A stretch of DNA of 64,000 nt, taken from contig NZ_JALKAC010000008.1 in the NCBI RefSeq assembly GCF_024171645.1, positions 124,001 to 188,000 on the forward strand. The letters run 5' to 3'. A program made the position numbers and the translations under genes. This document shows, piece by piece, positions 25,483 through 36,236 of the stretch. How positions within the stretch are numbered: position 1 is the first letter of the stretch; every line of letters starts with the position of its first letter. The notes beneath the pieces are model-generated. The model searched no databases. It saw only the letters and a list, made by a program, of their open reading frames with translations, and was not told the origin of the DNA. The stretch comes from Flavobacterium sp. HSC-32F16 (lineage in GTDB: Bacteria > Bacteroidota > Bacteroidia > Flavobacteriales > Flavobacteriaceae).

Positions 25483-25864
25483 AGAGTAGTTAAAAAAATG
25501 GAAGATGCAAAAGTAAGCAATTGTTTTAGTTTCTGAAGTTCATTTTTGTTATTAAAAATGTAAATCTTTATTTATTCATTTTGCAGAATCGTAAATCTTA
25601 ATTTTTTTTATTGACCTATGTTTTTAAAAGACATTCTATTTATCTTTTTAGATGATGAAACATAAGAAAATGCGTAAGCATTTATTAAGCATTAGTTCGT
25701 AATTAAATTTATTTATAAAAAAATAATAATTATCTATCTATGTTGTTTGTAGTTAGTGTGTTAGTAAATGTTTAAGTTGTATTATGCTCTTAATGTGGAA
25801 TGCCGTAAGGTTTTGGTTTTGGGTTGTATTACGTTTGCAGAAATAACAAAATTAACCAAGTCAA
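25483..25864 (+). promoter_or_regulatory. AT-rich spacer with a -7 element before a lipoprotein gene
   Basis: This 382-bp spacer between divergent genes shows TACGTTTG at 25830-25837, an exact TAnnTTTG match, 27 bases before the lipoprotein start. A TTG at 25813-25815 is 14 bases upstream of it, somewhat too close for a standard -33 element. I see no further gene or repeat. Confidence 0.45.
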
Positions 25865-26668
25865 ATGAAAAAAATTTTATGTTTATTCAGCGCTTTATCA
25901 ATGGTGCTGATTTCTTCTTGTTCAAGTGATGATGATAAAGCCAATGTAATTTTGCCTAAAACCATCAAATATACTAGTATACAATTTCCTTCAGATAACT
26001 CTTCATACGTGAGTACTTACAATGGAAATAAAATTGTAAGCGTAAAAGATGAAGCTGGAAGAACTGATTATACTTACGATGGAGACCTAATTGTTAAAGA
26101 AGTAAATTACGATACTGAAAGTGGTAAAGATATTATTAGTGATATAGTAACTTACAAATATGCAAACGGAAAATTGGCAGAGTCTATGTATGCAGAAGGG
26201 TTTTCAACAGAATATCCTAATGGCGAATATCAAAGCAGAGATGTATATACACATAACGCAGATGGAACTATAAAAAAAGAGCAATACCGAAAAAACACTG
26301 AAACTGGAAATGAAGAAAAAAGCATGTATTCTGAGCTGCTTACTTATGCAAATGGTAATTTAATTAAAAGTGTTGAAACCAATACCGAAAACGCTTATAC
26401 CTTTACAGCAGTATACGAATATGACAATAAAAACAATCCGCTTAAAAACATTTTAGGATTTAATTTGTTAGTTGGTCATAGCGAAGGTGAGGGATCTATC
26501 AGCTCTGTTAATAATGTTGTAAAGTATACAGCTTCTTACACTAGTACAGCTTCAACAAATGTATACAAAAGAGAAATTGTATATGACGCAAATGATTATC
26601 CGTCAAAAATTACCCAATATAGAAATGATGGAACTACAGTTAGTGAAATAAATGATTATGTTTATTAA
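25865..26668 (+). CDS. Surface lipoprotein with YD-repeat-like strands
   Basis: The 267-residue protein has a lipoprotein signal with lipobox ISSC (Cys19), followed by SSDDD. An acidic SxDD motif directly after the Cys resembles the lipoprotein export signal of Bacteroidota, so a surface position is likely. The body has repeated beta hairpins of the kind YNGNKIVSV, YTYDGDLIVKEV, YKYANGKLAES and YEYDNKNNPLKN, similar to RHS/YD-type repeats but few in number. Function unknown. It is monocistronic with its own promoter and terminator. Confidence 0.8.
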   Translation: MKKILCLFSALSMVLISSCSSDDDKANVILPKTIKYTSIQFPSDNSSYVSTYNGNKIVSVKDEAGRTDYTYDGDLIVKEVNYDTESGKDIISDIVTYKYANGKLAESMYAEGFSTEYPNGEYQSRDVYTHNADGTIKKEQYRKNTETGNEEKSMYSELLTYANGNLIKSVETNTENAYTFTAVYEYDNKNNPLKNILGFNLLVGHSEGEGSISSVNNVVKYTASYTSTASTNVYKREIVYDANDYPSKITQYRNDGTTVSEINDYVY

Positions 26669-26690
26669 TTAAGCATATACTTTCATTCTA

Positions 26691-26721
26691 AAAAACCAAA
26701 TACTTTTTGTATTTGGTTTTT
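26691..26721 (+). terminator. Terminator of the lipoprotein gene
   Basis: AAAAACCAAATAC, five T and GTATTTGGTTTTT form a 13-bp stem followed by more T, 23 bases after the stop codon. Confidence 0.88.
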
Positions 26722-26765
26722 TTATTGGTGAAAATTGGTGAAATTCGTGTTTTAATTTACAAACC

Positions 26766-27722
26766 ATGCAGTTCAGAACCCAGATCCCAATTTCAAAAAG
26801 TAATACTCCAATCGATTATAATTCGAAAATACTTTCTGTAGGTTCTTGCTTTGCAGAAAATATGGCCGGGAAATTTGACTATTTTAAATTTCAGAACGAA
26901 ACCAATCCATTCGGAATCATATTTAACCCTGTTTCAATTGAGAAAATATTTCGAAGAGTTTGTGAATTGGATTTCTATCAGGAAAAAGACGTTTTTTTTC
27001 ATAACGAACGCTGGCACAGTTTTGAGGTTCATTCTGACTTAAGTAATGCCGATAGACAAGAATTGCTGGAAACGCTTAATAAAGCTATTTCAGAAACTAA
27101 CAAGCAGCTAAAAGAAGCATCTCACATCATTATTACATTTGGAACCTCTTGGGTTTACAGAAATCTGGAAAGTACAGAAATCGCTGCCAATTGCCATAAA
27201 GTGCCCCAAAAGCAATTTTCAAAAGAATTATTATCAGTTGATGTAATTGAGAAAAGCATCCAAAATACAATAGATTTAATTCAGATCCTGAATCCAAATA
27301 TCAATTTCATTTTCACGATTTCGCCAGTACGCCACATCAAAGATGGCTTTATAGAAAATCAATTGAGTAAATCACATTTATTCACTGCATTGCATTCCGT
27401 TCTGAATACTGAACACTCAAAACTGAACACTGAATACTTTCCTTCTTACGAAATCATGATGGACGAACTTCGTGATTATCGTTTTTATAACGAAGATATG
27501 TTGCATCCTAACCAAATCGCGATCGATTATATCTGGAAACTTTTCAGCGAAAATTATATTTCGCAAGAAAGCATCTTCACAATGCAGGAAGTAGACGAGA
27601 TTCAGAAAAGTCTGCGCCATCGCAGCTTTAATCCCGAATCAGAACAACACCAAAAATTCCTGGCTAAATTGCAGCAGAAAATGAATCTTTTAGGAGAAAA
27701 GATTTCCCATATTCAATTTTAA
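26766..27722 (+). CDS. GSCFA domain-containing protein
   Basis: The 318-residue protein has the family-naming motif in SVGSCFAENMAG (residues 24-35) and the conserved HNERWHSFEVH, FGTSWVY and SPVRHIKDGFIENQLSK segments; SPVRH with a Ser/His pattern and DMLHPNQIAIDYIW resembles the SGNH hydrolase fold. A hydrolase activity is therefore plausible but not established for the family. No signal peptide. It follows a terminator and a short repeat of the TTGGTGAAATTCGTG type. Confidence 0.9.
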   Translation: MQFRTQIPISKSNTPIDYNSKILSVGSCFAENMAGKFDYFKFQNETNPFGIIFNPVSIEKIFRRVCELDFYQEKDVFFHNERWHSFEVHSDLSNADRQELLETLNKAISETNKQLKEASHIIITFGTSWVYRNLESTEIAANCHKVPQKQFSKELLSVDVIEKSIQNTIDLIQILNPNINFIFTISPVRHIKDGFIENQLSKSHLFTALHSVLNTEHSKLNTEYFPSYEIMMDELRDYRFYNEDMLHPNQIAIDYIWKLFSENYISQESIFTMQEVDEIQKSLRHRSFNPESEQHQKFLAKLQQKMNLLGEKISHIQF

Positions 27723-27969
27723 TTTTCAGTCAGCATTGCTTTTAACAATGCTTGCAACCCAAACATTCTTATAAAATATTAGGTACAAAAACTTTGCGCC
27801 TTAGTGCCTTTCGGCTGTAATATAAAGTAAGAAATTAACTATTTAACAGTAAAATTTTAGAATAATTGATAATAATTATGTAAATTGTTAAAGCTTTAAT
27901 TTTACATTTTTGTAGAATGTATAACTCTGCTTTTTTCAGAAGCAATTTAATCATGTATTTTATTGACGT

Positions 27970-30900
27970 ATGAATAAGAAACCCATTCATTATTTAAAAA
28001 AAACACTTCGTATACTCTTATGGTGCGTGGGTTCTGTGGTTGTTCTTTTATTACTTCTTATCATCTTAATTCAGGTTCCTTCGATTCAGAATTTCGCCAA
28101 AGACAAAGCGATTTCGTATCTCCATAAAAAAATTAAAACCAAGGTTTCTTTAGATCATATTTCTATTAAATTTCCAAAAGATGTAGTTCTGGAAGGTTTT
28201 TATTTTGAAGATCAAAAAAAAGATACTTTACTGGCTGGTAAACGATTAGAAGTCGATGTTGATCTTTTTAAATTAGTCAGCAGCGAACTCGAAATCAATT
28301 CCGTTTCTCTTGAAAACGTAAAAGCCAATATTTCCCGAAACAAAGACGGCATTTTCAATTTTGATTATATCATAAAAGCATTCGAATCAAAAGAACCAAA
28401 AGTAGAAGATCCAAATGCTAAACCATTCAAAATATCAGTTGTAAAAGTAAATCTGGATAACGTCAATTTTAATTTTAAAGACGATTTTTCTAAAAATGAC
28501 ATTGCCGTAAAACTAACGCATTTCGACACCAAATTCAATAAATTCGATTTGGATAAAATGGATTTTGATATTCCTAATATCGATTTGAACGGATTGAAAT
28601 TAGTTTTAAATCAAGATGTTGTAGAGCAAATAGCGGTTGTTTCCGTAAAAACCGTCGATACAATTTCAAAACGAAAAGACTTCAAATTAAAACTAGGTAA
28701 AATCAGTTTGTCAAAAATTGATATTGCATATGATAATAAAGATTCCAAATTAGATTCAGGAATAAAACTCGGCAATCTGGATTTATCCGTTAATGAAATT
28801 GATTTAAACAAACAGCTTTTAGATTTCGATACTTTCGAATTAAAAAACCTAAGCGGAAATTTACGATTAGGAATAAAAGATAAACAAATTCAAGCGCCAA
28901 GTTTAGATACAACAGCCATTAAACAAGCCGGATGGAAAGCAAAACTAAACAAAGTAAACATACAAAATATAGCTTTTAAATTTGATGATATGCGATCGAA
29001 GCATGTTGTAAAAGGAATCGATTACAGTCATTTAGATTTAAGCAGATTCAATCTGGAAGCCGAGAAATTGTTGTATGGCAATGATACCATTTCGGGAAAT
29101 ATAAAATCACTTGCAGCAATAGAAAAAAGCGGTTTGAACATTCAGTCTTTAAAAACAGATTTTTTCTACGGTCCTAAAAACGCCTATTTAGATAATTTGT
29201 ATTTAAAAACGCCGCAAACTCTTGTAAAAGATAAAATTAAAGTAGAATACAAATCACTTGCCGCGCTTCAAAAAGATATTGCCAATCTTGCTGTTGATGC
29301 TAATTTAAAAGATTCAAAAATAGGATTTAAAGATATTTTGTTATTCGTACCCGATTTACAAAAAACAAATCCGTTTAAAAGTAATCCCAACGCCGTTGTA
29401 TACATAAACGGCCGAGTGAGCGGAAAAGTAAAGGATTTGAATATTCCGAAATTTGAAATGAGCGGAATAGGAACCACAAAAGTTTCCCTTTCGGGGAAGA
29501 TAACCGGATTGCCTGATGCTCAAAAGGCCTATTACGATTTGGATATTAAAAACATTTCGAGCACAGCAAAAGATATCAATACGTTTGTGCCGGCCGGAAC
29601 AATTCCTAAAAACATTCAGCTTCCATCGCAAATAAACCTGCAGGGAAAATTTAAAGGCTCTGTTCAGAATTTTAAAACCAATCTGGCTTTAAACAGTAGT
29701 TTCGGAAATGCAAAAGTCGACGCTTTATTTGACCAGCGTGTTAAGAAAAAAGAGAAATACGACGCAACAGTTTATTTATTAGATTTTGATTTAGGCCGAT
29801 TAATCAAAAATGATTCAATTGGAAAAATTACGCTTAAAGCGAAAGTTAAAGGAAACGGTTTAGACCCAAAAACAGCAAAAGCAGAATTGGATGGAATTGT
29901 TCAAAAAGCAGTTTTTAACAGATATACTTATAGAGATTTAGCTTTAAAAGGAAATATTGCAAACGGTTCATTCGCAGTAAAATCTGGAATGAAAGATCCG
30001 AATTTGAATTTTGATTTAGTGGCAAGCGGAAATACACAAGAAAAATATCCGTCAGTAAAATTAAAGTTAAACCTCGATATCGCCGATTTAGAAAAACTGA
30101 ATCTGCATGCCGGACCAATGAAACTTCGAGGGAATATCGATGCAGATATTACCAATAGTAATCCCGATTACTTAAACGGAAAAGTATTCCTTTCGAATGT
30201 GCAGATTTTACAGGACAAAGAACCAATCGTTTTAGATTCGGTTCGTGTAATAGCATTTTCAGATAATACTCGAAATAATATTAAAGTTTCTTCTCAGTTT
30301 TTAAAGGCTGAAGTTGACGGAAAATACAAATTGACGACACTTGCTGCAGCGATGAAAAAATCGTTGTCAAAATATATCGATTTGAAAAATCCGAAAGCAA
30401 ATGGAGAATCAGATGAGCAAAGATTGTCTTTTACGTTAACTGTAGACAACGATCCGATTTTGTTTAAATTAATTCCGAAACTAACAGGTTTAGAGCCAAT
30501 TAAAATCACAGGAAAATACAATAACGTAACAGATTCTTTAGAAGTTAGAGGAACAATTCCGAGAATTACTTACGCTGATAATACTATTTCTGATGGAAAA
30601 ATAAATATCGAAGCAAAAGAAAATGCTTTAGAATATTCTATTTCTATCGCGACAATTGAAAGCGGTTCTTTAAAAATTCCGTTTACAAGTTTAACAGGAC
30701 AAGTGCAGAATAATATTTTGACGTATGCGCTTGATGTTCAAGATGCCAAACAAAAACAACAATATTATATTGCAGGTGAATTTAAAGCAGAAGATTCTAA
30801 AAACATCTTAAAATTAGATGCCGAAAATTTCGTCTTAAACTACGATAAATGGACGGTTGATCCAGAAAATGCAATCGAATTTGGAGATAAACGACTTTAT

Positions 30901-33081
30901 GTAAACAAATTCAATTTGAGCAATAGCGGCAATGAATTAAAAGTTCAGTCTCAGGGAAATCAAGATAATGCGCCTTTACAAGTTGATTTTGTAAACTTCA
31001 AAATTGAAACCATTATGAATATGGTTAAAAAGGATGAACTTTTAATGCAAGGTTTAATTAACGGAAATGCATTGGTTGAAAACGTAATGACCAATCCAAC
31101 TTTTACATCCGATTTAAAAATAGATGATTTTACTTTTAAAGGTGATAAAGTTGGCGATTTAGAAATCAAAGTAGACAATAAAACGGCCAATACACTTGCC
31201 GCAAATGTAAGTTTAAGTGATGAAGGAAATGATCTTAAACTGACTGGTGATTATAAAATGGATTCTGGGAATTTTGATTTTGATGTCGATATTAATAAGT
31301 TGAATATCAAAAGCATTCAAGGTTTCAGCATGGATAATATCACAGAAGGAAAGGGATATTTATCAGGGAATTTTAAAATAACGGGAAATACAACAATGCC
31401 AAAAATTGACGGAGAACTGAATTTTAATGATGCCGCTTTTAGGGTAACGCAGTTGAATTCTTATTTTAAAATTGGAAAAGAAAAAATCACGTTTAATAAC
31501 GAAACGATTTCATTTGATAAATTCTCTCTTTTTGATGAAAATGATAATGAATTGTACGTAAACGGAAATATCAAATCGGCTGATTTTAGAAAATACAATT
31601 TCGATTTATTGGTTGAAGCAAATGATTTTAGAGCAATTAATTCGAAGGCAAAAGACAATGATTTATTCTACGGAGATTTGTTTTTAGATACAAAACTAAA
31701 TATCAAAGGAGATTTGGACAGTCCAACAATTGATGGAACACTTAAAATCAATAAAGAAACCAAATTTACAGTGGTTATGCCCCAGTCTGATCCATCAATT
31801 GCAGATCGAGAAGGAATTGTTGAATTTGTGGATGAAGATAATCTATATCTAAAACAAACAGTTGATATGCAGAATCAATTGAATCAATCTGAAATAAAAG
31901 GAATGAACGTAAATGTAGCCATTTCTATTGATAAAGAAGCAGAATTAACTTTGCTGATTGATAAAGCAAACGGCGATTATTTGAATTTGAAAGGAGAAGC
32001 AGAATTAGTTGGAGGAATCGATCAATCTGGAAAAACAACTTTGACTGGAAAATATGAGTTTTCGGAAGGTGCTTACCAAATGAATTTCAACGGAATCAAA
32101 AGAAAGTTCGATATTCAGAAAGGAAGTTTTATTACCTGGAATGGTGAGCCGACAATGGCAACTTTAAATATTACAGCTATTTATAAAGTAGATACAGCTC
32201 CAATTGACTTGTTAGGAAATCAATTGAAAGGAGAATCTCAAACGGTACAAAATACATACAAACAGAAACTTCCTTTTCAGACTTTATTGAAAATGAACGG
32301 AGAGTTATTGAAACCAGAAATTTCTTTTGGAATTGTACTTCCTGAAGGCAATTATAATGTTTCTTCGGATGTTGTAGAGCTTACACAAGCCAAATTAAAA
32401 CAATTAGAACAAGATCCGGCAGAATTAAATAAACAGGTTTTTGCCCTTTTATTATTGAACAGATTTGTGGGTGAAAATCCGTTTTCAAGCGAAAGCGGCG
32501 GTACAAATGCAGAATCTTTTGCAAGACAAAGTGTGAGTAAGATTCTTTCGCAGCAATTAAATAACCTTGCTGGAGATTTAATTACAGGATTTGAAGTCAA
32601 TTTCGATTTAGAATCAACCGAAGATTACACAACAGGAACCATGCAAAATAGAACCGACCTGAATGTTGAGGTTTCTAAAAAATTACTAGACGATCGATTG
32701 AAAGTTACCGTTGGAAGCAGTTTTGGAGTTGAAGGGCAAGAACGAGCAAATGAAGAAAGTACCAACATTGCGGGCGATGTAGCATTAGATTATCAGTTAA
32801 CAAAAGATGGCAGGTATATCGTTCGTGCGTATCGTAAAAATCAATATCAGGTTGCAGTTGAAGGTCAGGTTGTAGAAACTGGAGTCGCCTTTGTAATTAC
32901 AATGAGTTACAATAAGTTCAGAGAGCTTTTTCATCGTACAGAAGAGGAAAAAGAATTAATTCGAGAAGAAAAAGTTCGCAAGGAAAAAGAAAAGAAAAAG
33001 AAGCAAGAGACCAAAGAAAAAGAAAAACTGAAGGAGAACGAAGAAGAAAATCAAATTAAAGGAAATGAGCAAAAAACATAA
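27970..33081 (+). CDS. tamB: TamB-like translocation/assembly module protein
   Basis: The 1703-residue protein has an N-terminal membrane helix (about 12-33), an AsmA-like start (VEIDLFKL-type repeats), a very long beta-helical/taco-like region and the C-terminal DUF490/TamB domain (about 1250-1640). TamB spans the periplasm and works with an outer-membrane Omp85 partner in envelope biogenesis, by protein insertion or lipid transfer. The C-terminus carries an unusual Lys/Glu-rich tail of about 45 residues (from EEEKELIREEKVRKEKE) after the conserved end. The gene overlaps the next one, tamL, by 17 nt, so both are one transcript. Confidence 0.92.
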   Translation: MNKKPIHYLKKTLRILLWCVGSVVVLLLLLIILIQVPSIQNFAKDKAISYLHKKIKTKVSLDHISIKFPKDVVLEGFYFEDQKKDTLLAGKRLEVDVDLFKLVSSELEINSVSLENVKANISRNKDGIFNFDYIIKAFESKEPKVEDPNAKPFKISVVKVNLDNVNFNFKDDFSKNDIAVKLTHFDTKFNKFDLDKMDFDIPNIDLNGLKLVLNQDVVEQIAVVSVKTVDTISKRKDFKLKLGKISLSKIDIAYDNKDSKLDSGIKLGNLDLSVNEIDLNKQLLDFDTFELKNLSGNLRLGIKDKQIQAPSLDTTAIKQAGWKAKLNKVNIQNIAFKFDDMRSKHVVKGIDYSHLDLSRFNLEAEKLLYGNDTISGNIKSLAAIEKSGLNIQSLKTDFFYGPKNAYLDNLYLKTPQTLVKDKIKVEYKSLAALQKDIANLAVDANLKDSKIGFKDILLFVPDLQKTNPFKSNPNAVVYINGRVSGKVKDLNIPKFEMSGIGTTKVSLSGKITGLPDAQKAYYDLDIKNISSTAKDINTFVPAGTIPKNIQLPSQINLQGKFKGSVQNFKTNLALNSSFGNAKVDALFDQRVKKKEKYDATVYLLDFDLGRLIKNDSIGKITLKAKVKGNGLDPKTAKAELDGIVQKAVFNRYTYRDLALKGNIANGSFAVKSGMKDPNLNFDLVASGNTQEKYPSVKLKLNLDIADLEKLNLHAGPMKLRGNIDADITNSNPDYLNGKVFLSNVQILQDKEPIVLDSVRVIAFSDNTRNNIKVSSQFLKAEVDGKYKLTTLAAAMKKSLSKYIDLKNPKANGESDEQRLSFTLTVDNDPILFKLIPKLTGLEPIKITGKYNNVTDSLEVRGTIPRITYADNTISDGKINIEAKENALEYSISIATIESGSLKIPFTSLTGQVQNNILTYALDVQDAKQKQQYYIAGEFKAEDSKNILKLDAENFVLNYDKWTVDPENAIEFGDKRLYVNKFNLSNSGNELKVQSQGNQDNAPLQVDFVNFKIETIMNMVKKDELLMQGLINGNALVENVMTNPTFTSDLKIDDFTFKGDKVGDLEIKVDNKTANTLAANVSLSDEGNDLKLTGDYKMDSGNFDFDVDINKLNIKSIQGFSMDNITEGKGYLSGNFKITGNTTMPKIDGELNFNDAAFRVTQLNSYFKIGKEKITFNNETISFDKFSLFDENDNELYVNGNIKSADFRKYNFDLLVEANDFRAINSKAKDNDLFYGDLFLDTKLNIKGDLDSPTIDGTLKINKETKFTVVMPQSDPSIADREGIVEFVDEDNLYLKQTVDMQNQLNQSEIKGMNVNVAISIDKEAELTLLIDKANGDYLNLKGEAELVGGIDQSGKTTLTGKYEFSEGAYQMNFNGIKRKFDIQKGSFITWNGEPTMATLNITAIYKVDTAPIDLLGNQLKGESQTVQNTYKQKLPFQTLLKMNGELLKPEISFGIVLPEGNYNVSSDVVELTQAKLKQLEQDPAELNKQVFALLLLNRFVGENPFSSESGGTNAESFARQSVSKILSQQLNNLAGDLITGFEVNFDLESTEDYTTGTMQNRTDLNVEVSKKLLDDRLKVTVGSSFGVEGQERANEESTNIAGDVALDYQLTKDGRYIVRAYRKNQYQVAVEGQVVETGVAFVITMSYNKFRELFHRTEEEKELIREEKVRKEKEKKKKQETKEKEKLKENEEENQIKGNEQKT

Positions 33082-35383
33082 TCATATAAAACCATCTTAT
33101 ATAAAGTGTATCGCACTGCTTTCTTTGTTTTTTGTTGTTGGATGCAGTAATACTAAATACCTTCCGGAGGGCGATTTACTTTACACAGGAGGTTCAGTTA
33201 CTATAAAGGATTCGATTATGAAAAAGAAAGATCGAAAAGCTTTGGAGACTGAATTGGAAGGTTTATTGCGCCCAAAACCGAACAAACAGATTTTTGGTTT
33301 GCGTCCTAAATTATTGATTTACAATCTCGCCGGAGAACCAAAAAAAGAAAAAGGAACACGATATTGGCTGCGTAACAAAGTGGGAGAAGCGCCCGTGCTT
33401 TTTAGTCAGGTTGACTTAGATTATAATGCTTCGGTTTTGAGAAACTTTGCCGAAAACAGAGGTTATTTTAAAGTCAGAGTTAGTGCCGATTCAACTGTCA
33501 GCAACAAAAGAGTTACGGCAGAATATACCGTTATGCCTAGAAAACAATACATTATAAAAAGTGTGACTTTTCCAGATGATTCTTTAAAAATGTCTAAGAT
33601 CATTGCAAAAAGCCACAGAAGAAGTTTATTGAAAGTTGGAAATCCATATGATTTGGATGTTATAAAAGCAGAAAGAGAACGAATTGATGCCCGATTGAAA
33701 GAAAGAGGATATTTCTACTTTAATCCAGATTATATTTTAGCTAAAGTCGACAGCAGTAAAGGTGATCATGAAGTAAAGATCAGATTAGTTATAAAAGATG
33801 ATACGCCTGTTAAGGCAATGACAGCTTATAAAATTGACAAGATTTTTGTGTATCCAAATTATTCTCTGACGAATGATAGTGCGGTTTACAGAAAAAGAAA
33901 TATTACGCAGTATAAAGATTTTACTATAATTGATACTACAGAAACTTTTAAACCAAGAATTTACGACCGAACGATTTACTTTAAAAAAGGCGATGTTTAC
34001 AACAGAAAAGATCATAATTTAACTTTAAATCGATTTGTAAATCTTGGAACTTTCAGTTTTGTAAAGAATGAATTTAAACCATCAGATTCTATTCCGAATG
34101 CTTTAAATTCTTATTATTATCTGACACTTTTACCCAAAAAATTTATTCGTGTTGAAGTGATCGGAAAAACCAATTCGGCAAGTTATACAGGAACAGAATT
34201 AAATCTAAACTGGAATAATCGAAACTTTTTTAAAGGAGCAGAATTATTTACGGCTTCAGTTTTTGGAGGAGCAGATTTTCAGTTGGGAGGAGCAAATAAA
34301 GGCAAAAATATTTATAAACTCGGAGGAGAAGTGAGTTTGACTTGGCCACGATTTATTTCACCTTTTAATATTGAAGGAAACAGCGAATTTGTACCGAGAA
34401 CGAAAGCGACATTACGTTATGAATATCAAAAAAGAACACAATTATATGCACTAAATTCTTTTAATGCTTCTTTTGGTTATTTGTGGAAAGAAAACATTCG
34501 TAAAGAACACCAATTGAATGTGATTGATATAACATATGTAAGTCCAAATCATGTTACGCCAGAATACATGGCAGATATTGAAGAAGATGAAGCGTTAAGA
34601 AGGGTAATCGAAAAACAGTTGATTTTTGGTCCGACTTATAATTATACGTACACCAATACAATGCAGAAACGCCGAAAAAATACGATCTATTTTAACGGTG
34701 AATTAGATTTGGCAGGAAATTTAACGGGTATGATAACGGGAGCAAATATCAAAAAAAATGATACGATTAAGATATTTGATGTTCCTTTCAGCCAGTACGT
34801 AAAAATAAAAACTGATTTTAGACATTATCTAAAACTAGGAAAAGAAAGCGAACTAGCCAGCAGATTAATAGTCGGAGCTGGATTTGCCTACGGAAATTCA
34901 AATGCACTGCCAACCTCAAAACAATTTGTTGTTGGTGGAACCAATAGCATTAGAGCATTCCGAGCAAGAACTTTGGGGCCGGGGAGTTATGTTATTCCGC
35001 CTCCAACAAACAATAATTTCACTCCAGATCAATCAGCCGATTTAAAGTTAGAATTCAATACCGAATATCGAGCGAAGCTCTTTAGTATCGTAAGAGGAGC
35101 TGTGTTTTTAGACGCAGGAAATATTTGGCTTCTTCATGCCGATCCTAATAAACCTGGAGCTGAGATTTCAAAAGATTTTATGAAAGAATTGGCCGTTGGA
35201 GCAGGAGCAGGTTTACGCTTCGATTTGTCATTCTTAATCTTGAGAACAGATTTAGCGATTCCGCTTAGAAATCCTTCTTTACCAGACGGACAGCGATGGG
35301 TTATTGATGATATTAATTTCGGAAGCAGTTCTTGGCGAAAAGACAACCTGATTTTAAACATTGCTATTGGATATCCATTTTAA
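33065..35383 (+). CDS. tamL: TamL, lipidated Omp85-family partner of TamB
   Basis: The 772-residue protein has a lipoprotein signal (FFVVGCSNTKYLP, lipid Cys27), POTRA domains (about 40-360) and a C-terminal 16-strand Omp85 barrel containing VGGTNSIRAFRARTLGPG (strand/loop 6 motif) and ending NIAIGYPF. A lipidated BamA/TamA homologue is the Bacteroidota TamL type. It presumably inserts or exports outer-membrane components together with TamB, whose gene overlaps its start. N-terminal lipidation is visible; the exact substrate is not. Confidence 0.93.
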   Translation: MSKKHNHIKPSYIKCIALLSLFFVVGCSNTKYLPEGDLLYTGGSVTIKDSIMKKKDRKALETELEGLLRPKPNKQIFGLRPKLLIYNLAGEPKKEKGTRYWLRNKVGEAPVLFSQVDLDYNASVLRNFAENRGYFKVRVSADSTVSNKRVTAEYTVMPRKQYIIKSVTFPDDSLKMSKIIAKSHRRSLLKVGNPYDLDVIKAERERIDARLKERGYFYFNPDYILAKVDSSKGDHEVKIRLVIKDDTPVKAMTAYKIDKIFVYPNYSLTNDSAVYRKRNITQYKDFTIIDTTETFKPRIYDRTIYFKKGDVYNRKDHNLTLNRFVNLGTFSFVKNEFKPSDSIPNALNSYYYLTLLPKKFIRVEVIGKTNSASYTGTELNLNWNNRNFFKGAELFTASVFGGADFQLGGANKGKNIYKLGGEVSLTWPRFISPFNIEGNSEFVPRTKATLRYEYQKRTQLYALNSFNASFGYLWKENIRKEHQLNVIDITYVSPNHVTPEYMADIEEDEALRRVIEKQLIFGPTYNYTYTNTMQKRRKNTIYFNGELDLAGNLTGMITGANIKKNDTIKIFDVPFSQYVKIKTDFRHYLKLGKESELASRLIVGAGFAYGNSNALPTSKQFVVGGTNSIRAFRARTLGPGSYVIPPPTNNNFTPDQSADLKLEFNTEYRAKLFSIVRGAVFLDAGNIWLLHADPNKPGAEISKDFMKELAVGAGAGLRFDLSFLILRTDLAIPLRNPSLPDGQRWVIDDINFGSSSWRKDNLILNIAIGYPF

Positions 35384-35387
35384 AATT

Positions 35388-35498
35388 TTTTGCCACAAAT
35401 TTCATGAATTTTCACAAATTCACTATGCTGTATTTATTGATTAATTTCGATTTGATTTTCAAAAAAATTAGTGGAAATTAGTGTAATTCGTGGCAAAA
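35388..35498. repeat. Imperfect inverted-repeat element, GCCACNAATT family
   Basis: The arms (about 35388-35420 and 35466-35498) begin TTTTGCCACAAATT and end in its complement AATTCGTGGCAAAA, with about 6 mismatches in 33. A second member is at 43183-43270 and a fragment (TTGGTGAAATTCGTG) near 26728. It is noncoding, between tamL and the DUF4230 gene. Confidence 0.65.
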
Positions 35499-35541
35499 GA
35501 AACAAAAAAAGAAGTAAATTGGTCTTTAAATATTTTAAGGA

Positions 35542-36171
35542 ATGCAAAACTTGATCAAAAGAATTATTGGAGTTAGTGTCATCGTTTTATTAATTGTTTT
35601 GGCATTTAAATATTGCCAGTTCAAAAAAGAAGACGATTCAGATATTCAGTATAATACCAATTTAATTCAGCAGCAAATTCTTAATGTTGGAAAATTGGTT
35701 GTCACCGAAGGACATTTTTCAGAAGTGATCACGTATAAAAATCAGCAGAAATATTTGATGGATATGGTTTCTTTTGAGAAGAAAGCATTGGTTGTGGTAA
35801 ATGCAAATGTTACGGTTGCCTACGATTTGCATCAAATGAAATATGACATCGACGAAAAAAACAAAACGATTACGATTTTAAATATTCCAAAAGAAGAAAT
35901 TACGATTAATCCCGATATTCAGTTTTATGATGTCGAACAAAGTAAGTTGAATCCGTTTACGGGGGAGGATTATAATAAAATCAATAAATCGGTAAAGGCA
36001 AACTTAGCCAAGAAAATCGAAAAATCAACCTTAAAAACAAACGCCCAAAACAGATTAATAAGCGAGCTGTCTAAGATTTTAATTATGACAAATTCAATGG
36101 GCTGGAAACTGCAATACAACGGGAAAACTATTGAGTCAGAAACGGAGCTAAATCAGGATTTGAAGCTTTAG
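35542..36171 (+). CDS. DUF4230 domain-containing membrane protein
   Basis: The 209-residue protein has an N-terminal membrane helix (about 5-26) and a DUF4230 domain (about 40-195) with LVVTEGHFSEVITYKNQ, ALVVVNANVTVAYDL and ITILNIPKEEITINPDIQFYD (in part). The family is widespread and uncharacterised; the beta-rich extracytoplasmic domain with a single anchor is typical. It follows tamL in the same direction across a repeat element, so co-transcription is uncertain. Confidence 0.88.
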   Translation: MQNLIKRIIGVSVIVLLIVLAFKYCQFKKEDDSDIQYNTNLIQQQILNVGKLVVTEGHFSEVITYKNQQKYLMDMVSFEKKALVVVNANVTVAYDLHQMKYDIDEKNKTITILNIPKEEITINPDIQFYDVEQSKLNPFTGEDYNKINKSVKANLAKKIEKSTLKTNAQNRLISELSKILIMTNSMGWKLQYNGKTIESETELNQDLKL

Positions 36172-36236
36172 TTTGAGGTTCAAAGGTTCAGAGGGTTTTT
36201 TAGGTTTTCCGATTGTTATTAGATAAAGATTTATTA

